Shown piece after piece: positions 52,686 to 61,255 of a stretch of 64,000 nucleotides of DNA. The position numbers and the translations under genes were made by a program. Below the pieces are notes generated by a model. It did no database searches. It had not been told where the DNA came from and saw only the letters and a program-made list of their open reading frames with translations. Location of the stretch: the NCBI GenBank assembly GCA_963691715.1, contig OY829281.1, positions 1,488,001-1,552,000 on the forward strand. The letters run 5' to 3'. Source of the stretch: HXMU1420-13 sp963691715. GTDB lineage: Bacteria > Bacteroidota > Rhodothermia > Balneolales > Balneolaceae. Position 1 is the stretch's first letter, and every line of letters begins with the position of its first letter.

Positions 52686-53849
52686 TTAGGCTGATTTAAC
52701 TTCAGTCTTTGAAAATAAGGAAATTAAATCTTCATCTTGAACTACTTTTTTAGCATCAGCAATTTTCAAAAATTCTTGATAGTATGTCTCAATATCTTCT
52801 CTTGAAACATTAAATCCGAGCTTCATAGCTCTATAATTTAAAGCTGCCCTTCCACTTCTAGCCGTTAATACGATAGAAGACTCATTTACCCCTACTTCGT
52901 TTGGATCTATTATTTCGTAAGTCTCCCGCGATTTAATAACACCATCTTGATGAATTCCTGAAGAGTGTGCGAATGCATTTGCACCAACAATTGCTTTATT
53001 GGCTTGAACTGGCATTCTCATTTTTGTTGAAACTAATTCACTCATTCCCTTTAAACAACGAGTATTAATACCGGTATCATAATTTATATCACTATGCTGA
53101 CGCATAATCATAACTACTTCTTCCAAAGATGCGTTACCTGCACGTTCTCCGATTCCGTTGATTGTACATTCAATTTGCCCAGCCCCATGTACAACTCCAG
53201 CAATAGAATTTGCCGTTGCTAAGCCTAAATCATTATGGCAATGCGTGGATATTGTAGCTTTGTGAATGCCTTTTACGTTTTCCATTAAAAATTTTATTTT
53301 TTTGCCATATTGCCAAGGCAAGCAATACCCGGTGGTATCGGGTATATTAACAACAGTAGCACCCGCTCCAATTGCTGCTTCAATAACTCGTGCTAGATAT
53401 TCATCTTCTGTACGCCCTGCATCTTCGGCATAAAATTCTACATCTTCTACAAAAGTTTTAGCAAATTTGACTGCGGCTACTCCACGTTCAATAACTTTCT
53501 CAGGAGTACTTTTGAGTTTGTCATAGATATGGCTGTTTGAAGTACCTATTCCAGTATGAATTCTTGGGTTTTTTGCTCCTTCTAAGGCTTCGGCTGCCAC
53601 TTTTATATCTTTTTCAACTGCTCTAGAAAGTGCACAAACAGTTGTATTTTTAATGATCTGAGAAATCTTATTTACTGAATAAAAGTCACCTGGGCTTGAA
53701 ATAGGAAAACCAACCTCCATTACATCCACCCCTAGAGCTTCAAGAGCCAATGCTACCTCAATTTTTTCATCTGTATTTAATTGACAACCAGGCACTTGTT
53801 CTCCATCTCTGAGAGTAGTATCGAAAATTTGGATGCGTTTATTTGGCAT
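52686..53849 (-). CDS. leuA: 2-Isopropylmalate synthase, short form
   Basis: About 387 residues from the ATG at 53849 (MPNKRIQIFDTTLRDGEQVPG; four residues longer with an alternative upstream start). The catalytic TIM barrel is complete: DTTLRDGEQ, THCHNDLGLATAN with two metal His, and GIGERAGNASLEE; then FAHSSGIHQDGV of the linker. It ends shortly after, so it lacks the roughly 110-residue LeuA dimer domain that senses leucine in long forms (over 500 residues). Direct leucine inhibition is therefore not expected by that route. Confidence 0.92.
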   Translation of the reverse strand: MPNKRIQIFDTTLRDGEQVPGCQLNTDEKIEVALALEALGVDVMEVGFPISSPGDFYSVNKISQIIKNTTVCALSRAVEKDIKVAAEALEGAKNPRIHTGIGTSNSHIYDKLKSTPEKVIERGVAAVKFAKTFVEDVEFYAEDAGRTEDEYLARVIEAAIGAGATVVNIPDTTGYCLPWQYGKKIKFLMENVKGIHKATISTHCHNDLGLATANSIAGVVHGAGQIECTINGIGERAGNASLEEVVMIMRQHSDINYDTGINTRCLKGMSELVSTKMRMPVQANKAIVGANAFAHSSGIHQDGVIKSRETYEIIDPNEVGVNESSIVLTARSGRAALNYRAMKLGFNVSREDIETYYQEFLKIADAKKVVQDEDLISLFSKTEVKSA

Positions 53850-54056
53850 TGATCTAATCATTTCTAATTTTGTAAGACATCACCTTTACAATGCTTTGTG
53901 TTAGTGATTAATGATTAAATTATAATCAGTCTTAAATTTTCAGAAACCGCAATCATCTTATATTACAACCACCAAATTCTAAGACCGAATTAATAAATTT
54001 TTATAAGAAACTAATATTATTAGTTATAAGTATTACTTGCTATATATTTTTCTACA

Positions 54057-55592
54057 ATGGCCAACCAACCAAACGATCATCTTTACCAGCTAATAAAATC
54101 GCTCTCTAAGGCTGAAAAACGGGGCTTTAAGATTTATGCAACTAGAACAAGCTCTTCTGATGCAAAATTTATACAGCTTTTTGATGCAATCGATAAGGCC
54201 AAAGAATATGATGAAGACCTAATTTTTTCAAAAATAACTGACTTAAAAAAGATTCAACTTTCAAATCTCAAAGCACATCTTTATAAACAAATTTTAGTTA
54301 GCCTTCGTCTGAATTATGTGAATCATAATATTGACATCCAGCTTAGAGAACAAATTGATTATGCACGTATTCTTTATGATAAAGGACTTTATAAGCAGAG
54401 TTTAAAAGTACTAGACAAAGCCAAATCTCTATCATCTAACAATCATCGAACTACATTAACAATAGAAATATTAGGCTTTGAGAAATTAATCGAGTCTCAA
54501 TATATCACTCGAAGTTTGAGAAATAGAGCAGATCAACTAATAGAAGAGACTGAGAATACTGTAAAATCTGTTGATAGATATCACTCTCTTTCAAATTTAT
54601 CGTTACGATTATACGGTATTTACATAAAAGCAGGACATGTTAGAAGCGAAAGAGATTATGACATTACAAAAAAATTCTTCGACCAATCATTAAAAAGGAT
54701 CGACCTTAGCAATCTAAATTTTTTTGATGAGCTCTATCTCAATGTTTCCTATGCCTGGTATAGTTTAATTGTTCAAGATTTTTTGATGCAATATCGCTAT
54801 GCTAATAAATGGGTCGAGTTATTTCATAAAAATCAAGATATGTTATCTCTTGAACCTATTTGGTACATAAAAGGACTTCATGTTTTATTAGAGGCATTAT
54901 TCATTTTAGGGCATCACAAAAAACATGCAGAAGTTGTAGAGTTATTACACAAATTTGTTGAAAATCCACCGCCGCGATCTAGTGAGAACTTAGAAACCCT
55001 TTGTTTTCAGTATTATTACACCGGATTGATTAATTCATTTTTTATGACTGGTCAGTTTACTGAAGGGTTATCTTTAGTCCCAAGATTAGAAAAAGAAATC
55101 AATAAATATCAGTTTAGAATTGACTCACATCGAATTCTAGTATTTTATTACAAAATAGCTTGCTTATATTTTGGAGCTGGTAAAATAAAAACCTCTATTA
55201 CCTACCTCAATAAAATAATTAATTATCCCGACTCACGGTTACGTGAAGACATTCACTGTTTTGCTCGTATTCTTAGTCTAATCGCCCATTTTGAACTTGG
55301 TAACCAAAACCTTGTTGAATACCAAGTAAGATCAACTTATCGATTTATCCGAAAGATGAACGACCTAAATTCTGTTCAAGAAGAGATTCTAAAGTTTTTA
55401 AGAAATCTAAACTCAGTTGAACCCGAATATTTAAAAAAAGAATTTAGAAAATTACGTGACCGGCTTATCATTATTCAAAAACAACCTTACCAGCGTAGAG
55501 CGTTTTTATACTTGGACATCATAGGATGGCTAGAATCAAAAATTAAAGAAATATCAGTTCAAGATATCATTAAACAACGATTTCAACGCTAA
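54057..55592 (+). CDS. Helical repeat protein of unknown function
   Basis: A 511-residue, almost wholly alpha-helical protein (SLSKAEKRGFKIYATRT near the N-terminus; later helix pairs such as LYDKGLYKQSLKVLDKAKSL resemble tetratricopeptide repeats). No signal peptide or catalytic motif. Related uncharacterised proteins seem common in Bacteroidota-type genomes. It is divergent from leuA and ends about 110 bases before the ilv leader peptide. It may be a scaffold. Confidence 0.65.
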   Translation: MANQPNDHLYQLIKSLSKAEKRGFKIYATRTSSSDAKFIQLFDAIDKAKEYDEDLIFSKITDLKKIQLSNLKAHLYKQILVSLRLNYVNHNIDIQLREQIDYARILYDKGLYKQSLKVLDKAKSLSSNNHRTTLTIEILGFEKLIESQYITRSLRNRADQLIEETENTVKSVDRYHSLSNLSLRLYGIYIKAGHVRSERDYDITKKFFDQSLKRIDLSNLNFFDELYLNVSYAWYSLIVQDFLMQYRYANKWVELFHKNQDMLSLEPIWYIKGLHVLLEALFILGHHKKHAEVVELLHKFVENPPPRSSENLETLCFQYYYTGLINSFFMTGQFTEGLSLVPRLEKEINKYQFRIDSHRILVFYYKIACLYFGAGKIKTSITYLNKIINYPDSRLREDIHCFARILSLIAHFELGNQNLVEYQVRSTYRFIRKMNDLNSVQEEILKFLRNLNSVEPEYLKKEFRKLRDRLIIIQKQPYQRRAFLYLDIIGWLESKIKEISVQDIIKQRFQR

Positions 55593-55703
55593 TTTTCAAA
55601 AAATCGATACTTTGGTCATCCCATTTTGATTGATTATTTATCTTTTTAAGTATTGCTATTAAACTTTAAAGACCTTTTTTTTAGACCATTAAATCATTCA
55701 TTC

Positions 55704-55760
55704 ATGTATAACTCAGCTTTACTAAACGTCATTATTCATAAAATTGTTAAAGTCATGTGA
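55704..55760 (+). CDS. Candidate ilv operon leader peptide (18 codons)
   Basis: ATG at 55704 opens MYNSALLNVIIHKIVKVM followed by TGA. Nine of its 17 residues after the start codon's Met are Leu, Ile or Val (two Leu, four... counted as LL, V, II, IV, V), which is exactly the set made by the downstream operon. The ribosome binding site is weak. It lies three bases before a possible antiterminator strand (55764-55771) and about 85 bases before ilvD. A short ORF with this composition in this place is the signature of transcription attenuation. Confidence 0.75.
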   Translation: MYNSALLNVIIHKIVKVM

Positions 55761-55763
55761 CTT

Positions 55764-55830
55764 GGGAAAGCTTTGTAATTAAATAATCAAACATATTTTA
55801 AGCCTTCCCTGACTCGGAAGGTTTTTTTTT
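55764..55830 (+). promoter_or_regulatory. ilv attenuator: antiterminator strand and alternative hairpin
   Basis: GGGAAAGC (55764-55771) can pair with GCCTTCCC (55802-55809) at seven of eight positions, which would sequester the left arm of the terminator. AAAGCT (55767-55772) can instead pair with AGCTTT (55715-55720) inside the leader peptide. These are the 1:2, 2:3 and 3:4 alternatives of a classical attenuator. The AAAGCTTT core is self-complementary, so the 1:2 pairing is less certain. Confidence 0.65.
55803..55830 (+). terminator. Attenuator terminator in the ilvD leader
   Basis: CCTTCC and GGAAGG form a 6-bp stem around a seven-base loop, followed directly by nine T residues (55822-55830). 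It ends 16 bases before the ilvD start codon, too close to be the end of the previous gene alone, since that gene stops at 55592. Confidence 0.85.
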
Positions 55831-55846
55831 GCACTATACTTTATAA

Positions 55847-57526
55847 ATGACTCAGTTAAATAAATACAGTAAACAGATTACTCAAAGCGGTTCCCAGCCA
55901 GCAGCTCAGGCAATGCTTCATGCATTAGGCCTTAACGACGAAGATCTTGCAAAACCACTTGTAGGAATAGCAAGCACAGGCTATGAAGGGAATCCTTGTA
56001 ACATGCATTTAAATGATTTAGCCGTTCACGTAAAGCGTGGTGTTAATGCAGCTAATCAAACCGGTTTAATTTTCAATACTATTGGTATTAGCGATGGTAT
56101 TTCGATGGGAACTCCTGGAATGCGCTATTCCCTTCCTTCTCGTGATTTAATCGCTGATTCAATGGAATCGGTGGTTGCTGGTATGAGTTATGATGCTATA
56201 GTTGCAATTGTAGGATGCGATAAGAATATGCCGGGAGCTTTGATGGCAATGCTACGTTTAAATAGACCAGCCATAATGGTTTATGGTGGTACAATTGCTC
56301 CTGGATACCATAAAGGTAAAAAACTGGATGTTGTGTCAGCTTTTGAAGCATGGGGTCAAAAAGTTTCTGGCGCTATTGATGATCAAGATTTTAAAGATAT
56401 TGTCATGAATGCCTGTCCAGGACCTGGAGCCTGTGGCGGAATGTATACTGCAAATACTATGGCTTCTGCTATCGAAGCAATGGGTATGACCTTGCCCTAC
56501 AATGCCTCTAATCCAGCCAATGGAGCAGAAAAAGTATTAGAATGTGAAGCTGTTGGTGAACCTCTTTTGAAATTGCTCCAACTAGATTTGAAGCCCAGAG
56601 ACATTCTTACAAAAAAATCTATGGAAAATGCATTTCGATTGGTTACCATACTTGGGGGATCTACAAATGCTGTACTTCACCTTCTTGCCATTGCTAAAAG
56701 TGCTAATATTGAATTTACTCTTAATGATTTTCAAAGAATTTCTAACGATACCCCTTTTCTAGGTGATCTCAAGCCTAGTGGCAAATATGTGATGGAAGAT
56801 TTACATAAAGTTGGCGGAATACCCGCTGTAATGAAATTTATGCTTGATCATGACATGCTATATGGTGAATGCATGACCGTAACTGGATCAACTTTGGCTG
56901 AAAATCTTGAGTCACTCAAAGGATTGCAAACAGACCAGAAAATTATCAAACCAAAAAATAATCCCATTAAAAAGAATGGACATATCCAAATCTTATATGG
57001 CAATCTTGCTCAAGAAGGTGCTGTTGCGAAAATTACAGGGAAGGAAGGTACAACATTTAGCGGGCCAGCGCGGGTATTTGATAGTGAAGAAGAGGCAAAT
57101 ATTGGCATACAAAGCGGAAAAATTGAGAAGGGTGAGGTAATAATAATACGCTATGTCGGTCCTAAAGGGGGGCCTGGCATGCCTGAAATGTTAAAACCAA
57201 CATCTGCGATCATGGGTGCTGGACTTGGCAAGGATGTTGCTTTAATTACAGACGGACGTTTCTCTGGTGGATCGCATGGATTTGTAGTCGGTCATGTTAC
57301 TCCAGAGGCACAAGTTGGTGGCAATATTGCCTTGGTTGAAAATGGCGATATGATTTACATAGATGCTGAACAGAACAAAATTGAAGTTGAATTGACCTCA
57401 GAAGAATTAAAAAAACGAAAATCAAAATGGATTGCACCTTCATTGAAAGCTTCATCTGGCACCTTATATAAGTATGCTAAACTAGTAAGTTCGGCCTCTG
57501 AAGGTTGTGTAACCGATGAAATCTAA
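55847..57526 (+). CDS. ilvD: Dihydroxy-acid dehydratase
   Basis: A 559-residue iron-sulfur dehydratase of valine and isoleucine synthesis. Motifs are GIASTGYEGNPCNMH, TIGISDGISMGTPGM, VAIVGCDKNMPGALMAM, MNACPGPGACGGMYTANTMA and the C-terminal TDGRFSGGSHGFVVGH. The Cys residues in NPCNMH, VGCDKN and GACGG bind the cluster. It is the first structural gene of the ilvD-ilvB-ilvN-ilvC operon and follows the attenuator. Confidence 0.95.
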   Translation: MTQLNKYSKQITQSGSQPAAQAMLHALGLNDEDLAKPLVGIASTGYEGNPCNMHLNDLAVHVKRGVNAANQTGLIFNTIGISDGISMGTPGMRYSLPSRDLIADSMESVVAGMSYDAIVAIVGCDKNMPGALMAMLRLNRPAIMVYGGTIAPGYHKGKKLDVVSAFEAWGQKVSGAIDDQDFKDIVMNACPGPGACGGMYTANTMASAIEAMGMTLPYNASNPANGAEKVLECEAVGEPLLKLLQLDLKPRDILTKKSMENAFRLVTILGGSTNAVLHLLAIAKSANIEFTLNDFQRISNDTPFLGDLKPSGKYVMEDLHKVGGIPAVMKFMLDHDMLYGECMTVTGSTLAENLESLKGLQTDQKIIKPKNNPIKKNGHIQILYGNLAQEGAVAKITGKEGTTFSGPARVFDSEEEANIGIQSGKIEKGEVIIIRYVGPKGGPGMPEMLKPTSAIMGAGLGKDVALITDGRFSGGSHGFVVGHVTPEAQVGGNIALVENGDMIYIDAEQNKIEVELTSEELKKRKSKWIAPSLKASSGTLYKYAKLVSSASEGCVTDEI

Positions 57527-57541
57527 ACACAGGTAAGAACT

Positions 57542-59287
57542 ATGGAAATAGTGCATGCCCAAAATAAAACTACTGATACTAATACTAAATTTTCTGCAAC
57601 TGAACGAATGACAGGAGCAGAAGCAATCGTTCGTATTCTCATTAAAGAGAATGTTGACCTTATTTTTGGATATCCAGGTGGAGCCATTATGCCCGTATAT
57701 GATTCTCTATACGATTATCAGGAAAAAATTCATCATGTGTTAGCTCGCCATGAACAAGGTGCTACTCATGCTGCCCAAGGATATGCCCGCGCATCTGGAA
57801 AAGTTGGCGTTTGTCTAGCTACTTCTGGTCCAGGTGCTACAAATCTTATCACAGGTCTCGCAGATGCACAAATCGACTCTACTCCCATGGTTTGCATTAC
57901 AGGTCAAGTCCCATCAGCTTTACTGGGATCAGATGCATTCCAGGAAACGGATGTAATTGGAATATCAATGCCTGTCACAAAGTGGAATTATCAGGTCACA
58001 AGTGCAGATGAAATACCCGAGGCCCTTGCAAAAGCGTTTTATATAGCCAAGTCTGGTCGACCAGGACCTGTATTAGTAGATATTACTAAGGATGCACAAT
58101 TTAGCGAACTAGATTTTAACTATGAAAAATGTAATGGTATTCGCAGCTACATACCTGTTCCTAAATTGGATATTACTAAAATTGAAGAAGCTGCTGAAAT
58201 TATTAATAATGCTAAACGACCTTACATTTTGTTCGGTCAAGGTGTAATTCTTGGTAATGCTGAAGTAGAATTCAAAAAATTTATTGAAAAAACAGGAATT
58301 CCATCTGCTTGGACAATTATGGGGCTCTCTGCGCTAGAAACCGACCACCCTTTGAATGTTGGAATGCTTGGAATGCATGGTAACTATGGTCCAAATTTAC
58401 TCACTAATGAGTGTGACGTTTTGATTGCTGTAGGTATGAGATTTGATGATCGTGTTACTGGTAATCTTAGTAAATATGCAAATCAAGCTAAAGTAATCCA
58501 CCTTGAAATAGATCCAGCAGAAATTGATAAAAACGTAAAAACAGACGTAGCTTTATTGGGAGATTGCAAAGAATCGTTAACGGAGCTTACCAAATATGTA
58601 AATAGTAGTTCACATGACGATTGGGTGCAAAGATTTCGAGATTGTGATGCTATGGAACAAGAAAAGGTTATCCAAAATGAACTTCATCCATCCTCAGATG
58701 TATTAACCATGGGTGAGGTGATTCGTTTAATAAACGAAAAAACAAATGGTGATGCTATTCTTGTAACTGATGTAGGGCAACATCAAATGGTCGCTTGTAG
58801 ATATACAAAATTTACTCAATCTAAAAGTAATATTACCTCTGGGGGGCTTGGTACTATGGGTTTTGGACTCCCTGCTGGACTTGGAGCCGCTCTAGGTGCT
58901 CCGAATAGAACGGTAGTCGCTGTAATCGGTGATGGCGGTTTGCAAATGACAATACAGGAATTTGCTACAATTTATCAAACTCAAGCTAAAGTAAAAGTAC
59001 TTCTTTTGAATAATGAATTCTTGGGCATGGTACGCCAATGGCAACAGCTATTTTTTGATAAGCGATATTCATCTACAGAAATGATCAACCCAGATTTTCA
59101 AACTATTGCTAAAGGATTTTACATACCAACAAACAAAGTTACACAGCGAGAACAATTAAAAGATGCTATTTCAGATTTCATCGATCATGATGGAGCCTAT
59201 TTTCTTGAAGTAATGGTTGGTAAGGAAAATAACGTATTCCCAATGGTACCAAGTGGCTCGGGAGTTGCAGAAATTAGATTAGAATAA
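57542..59287 (+). CDS. ilvB: Acetolactate synthase large subunit
   Basis: A 581-residue ThDP/FAD enzyme that makes acetolactate and acetohydroxybutyrate. The N-terminal ThDP domain contains IFGYPGGAIMP and RHEQGATHAAQGYARASGKVGVCLATSGPGATN (the catalytic Glu). The C-terminal part has GDGGLQMTIQEFATIYQTQAKVKVLLLNNEFLGMVRQWQ, the ThDP-binding GDG...NN motif. It is 15 bases after ilvD, and its small subunit follows directly. Confidence 0.95.
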   Translation: MEIVHAQNKTTDTNTKFSATERMTGAEAIVRILIKENVDLIFGYPGGAIMPVYDSLYDYQEKIHHVLARHEQGATHAAQGYARASGKVGVCLATSGPGATNLITGLADAQIDSTPMVCITGQVPSALLGSDAFQETDVIGISMPVTKWNYQVTSADEIPEALAKAFYIAKSGRPGPVLVDITKDAQFSELDFNYEKCNGIRSYIPVPKLDITKIEEAAEIINNAKRPYILFGQGVILGNAEVEFKKFIEKTGIPSAWTIMGLSALETDHPLNVGMLGMHGNYGPNLLTNECDVLIAVGMRFDDRVTGNLSKYANQAKVIHLEIDPAEIDKNVKTDVALLGDCKESLTELTKYVNSSSHDDWVQRFRDCDAMEQEKVIQNELHPSSDVLTMGEVIRLINEKTNGDAILVTDVGQHQMVACRYTKFTQSKSNITSGGLGTMGFGLPAGLGAALGAPNRTVVAVIGDGGLQMTIQEFATIYQTQAKVKVLLLNNEFLGMVRQWQQLFFDKRYSSTEMINPDFQTIAKGFYIPTNKVTQREQLKDAISDFIDHDGAYFLEVMVGKENNVFPMVPSGSGVAEIRLE

Positions 59288-59291
59288 TACT

Positions 59292-59828
59292 ATGGAAAAG
59301 CAAGAATTCACCATTATGGCATATACGGAAGATCAGGTTGGACTGCTACACCGTATTACAATTATTTTCACAAAGCGAAAAATAAATATTGAAAGCTTTA
59401 CGGCCTCTGAAAGTGAAATGGAAGGTATTTATAGATTTACAATCGCTGTAACAGAGACTGAAGAATTGGTAGCCAAAGTCGTTAAGCAAATTGAAAAACA
59501 AGTTGATGTTCATAAAGCCGCGTATTATAAAAAACAGCAAGTTGTACAACAAGAATTAGCTTTATTTAAAATGACAACAAACTCACTTACTAATGGAGTT
59601 GAAGTTGAACGTATCGTTAGAGAACATAGTGCCAGATTTCTTACTATCGAAAAAGAATTTGTGGTAATTGAAAAAGCTGGATATCGTCGTGAGGCTTTCG
59701 CCCTTTTTGATGAGTTGAAACCATTCGGAATAAAAGAATTTGTACTTTCTGGTCGAGTTGCTGTTGCACGAAATGGTTCAAGCATTGGCCAAAACATGCA
59801 TAATATTATGGAACTAATTAACATTTAG
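59292..59828 (+). CDS. ilvN: Acetolactate synthase small subunit
   Basis: A 178-residue regulatory subunit. The N-terminal ACT domain (FTIMAYTEDQVGLLHRITIIFTKRKINIESFTASESE) would bind valine and mediate feedback inhibition of IlvB; the C-terminal part (from ELALFKMTT, about residue 90) is the ALS_ss_C domain. It follows ilvB by four bases. A 130-base gap separates it from ilvC. Confidence 0.93.
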   Translation: MEKQEFTIMAYTEDQVGLLHRITIIFTKRKINIESFTASESEMEGIYRFTIAVTETEELVAKVVKQIEKQVDVHKAAYYKKQQVVQQELALFKMTTNSLTNGVEVERIVREHSARFLTIEKEFVVIEKAGYRREAFALFDELKPFGIKEFVLSGRVAVARNGSSIGQNMHNIMELINI

Positions 59829-59958
59829 ATATCTTCAGAACAAATAGAGCCATTTATAGAAAACAAGTCAAGGAGATTCTCCATTACGAGAAGAATATAA
59901 TGACTCAATTTAATGATTATTATTTATTAACTATTACAACAAAAATTAAGATAGAAGT

Positions 59959-61005
59959 ATGGCAATTTTAAACTTTGGAGGGGTTCAGGAAACAGTAGTT
60001 ACACGTGATGAATTTCCCCTCAAACGAGCTCAAAAATCCTTAGAAAATGAAACAATAGCTATTTTAGGATATGGAGTACAGGGTCCAGGACAAGCCTTAA
60101 ATTTAAGAGACAATGGCTTTAATGTGATTGTAGGGCAAAGAAAAGAATCTAAAACTTGGGAAAAAGCTATTGCTGATGGTTGGATACCAGGAGAAACTTT
60201 ATTTGAGTTGGAAGAAGCCTGTGAACGAGGTACTATCCTTCAGTTTCTATTATCAGACGCTGGCCAGATAACACTTTGGCCTACAGTAAAAAAGCATTTA
60301 ACCCCTGGTAAAGCGCTTTATTTTTCACATGGATTTGGTATTACTTATAAGGAACGTACGGGAATTATACCACCTGAAGATGTAGACGTCATTTTAGTTG
60401 CTCCAAAGGGTTCAGGTACTTCACTAAGAAGGATGTTTCTGGAAGGACGTGGTTTAAATTCGAGTTTTGCTGTATTTCAAGATGCCACTGGAAATGCAAT
60501 TGAACGTGTGGTTTCTCTTGGAATAGGTGTTGGCTCAGGCTATTTATTTGAAACAGATTTTAAACGCGAAGTTTTTTCTGATTTAACGGGTGAACGCGGA
60601 ACATTAATGGGCGCAATTCAAGGAATATTTGCTGCTCAATACGAAGTTCTTCGTGCGAATGGTCATACCCCATCAGAAGCTTTTAATGAAACAGTTGAAG
60701 AACTTACCCAATCTCTAATGCCATTAGTAGCAGAAAACGGTATGGATTGGATGTATGCCAATTGTTCTACTACAGCTCAACGTGGAGCTTTAGATTGGTG
60801 GAAAAAATTCCGCGATGCTAGTAAACCTGTTTTTGAAGAATTATACGCAGAAGTAGCTGCTGGGAATGAAGCACAACGTTCAATAGATTCAAATTCCCAA
60901 GATGACTACCGTGAAAAATTAGAAGAAGAGCTCGCTGAACTAAGAGATTCTGAAATGTGGCAAGCTGGCCAAACTGTAAGAACATTGCGACCAGAAAACG
61001 GTTAA
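59959..61005 (+). CDS. ilvC: Ketol-acid reductoisomerase
   Basis: A 348-residue class I-type enzyme. The nucleotide-binding stretch is AILGYGVQGPGQALNLRDNGFNVIVGQRKES, where the basic and hydroxyl residues suggest NADPH use. Metal and substrate residues lie in FSDLTGERGTLMGAIQGIFAAQYE and ENGMDWMYANCSTTAQRGALDWW. It converts acetolactate to the dihydroxy acid that IlvD dehydrates. It is the last gene of the operon and is followed by an intrinsic terminator. Confidence 0.95.
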   Translation: MAILNFGGVQETVVTRDEFPLKRAQKSLENETIAILGYGVQGPGQALNLRDNGFNVIVGQRKESKTWEKAIADGWIPGETLFELEEACERGTILQFLLSDAGQITLWPTVKKHLTPGKALYFSHGFGITYKERTGIIPPEDVDVILVAPKGSGTSLRRMFLEGRGLNSSFAVFQDATGNAIERVVSLGIGVGSGYLFETDFKREVFSDLTGERGTLMGAIQGIFAAQYEVLRANGHTPSEAFNETVEELTQSLMPLVAENGMDWMYANCSTTAQRGALDWWKKFRDASKPVFEELYAEVAAGNEAQRSIDSNSQDDYREKLEEELAELRDSEMWQAGQTVRTLRPENG

Positions 61006-61031
61006 CTGTCTCATTCTCTTTTAATTAATTA

Positions 61032-61058
61032 AAGCCTCAATATTGAGGCTTTTTTTTT
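61032..61058 (+). terminator. Intrinsic terminator of the ilv operon
   Basis: AGCCTCAA and TTGAGGCT form a perfect hairpin (61033-61050) with AT as the tight loop region, followed by eight T residues. It lies 27 bases after the ilvC stop. Confidence 0.92.
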
Positions 61059-61255
61059 GAAAGTAAAAGTAAATTTTAATTTCCTTTCTTTTGAATAAAT
61101 TATTTCGATGTTGAATTAGCTATCAACAGATTTTTAATCACCATTCAAAATCTCCTATATGTGTTGTAAATTTGATCTTTGGTAAATCACACTAAAAATT
61201 GTTCAGTGTTTTCCTACATTATTTATACATTGTACGACAATAAACTTTTTTATAA

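Noticed and set aside
53862..54056. A second attenuator before leuA
   Set aside because: On the minus strand no hairpin with T-run and no Leu-rich short frame was found in this interval.
61225..61245. Operator upstream of the sugar porter
   Set aside because: ATTGT-ACG-ACAAT is a short imperfect inverted repeat in AT-rich DNA and does not fit the LacI consensus; too weak to report as a site.
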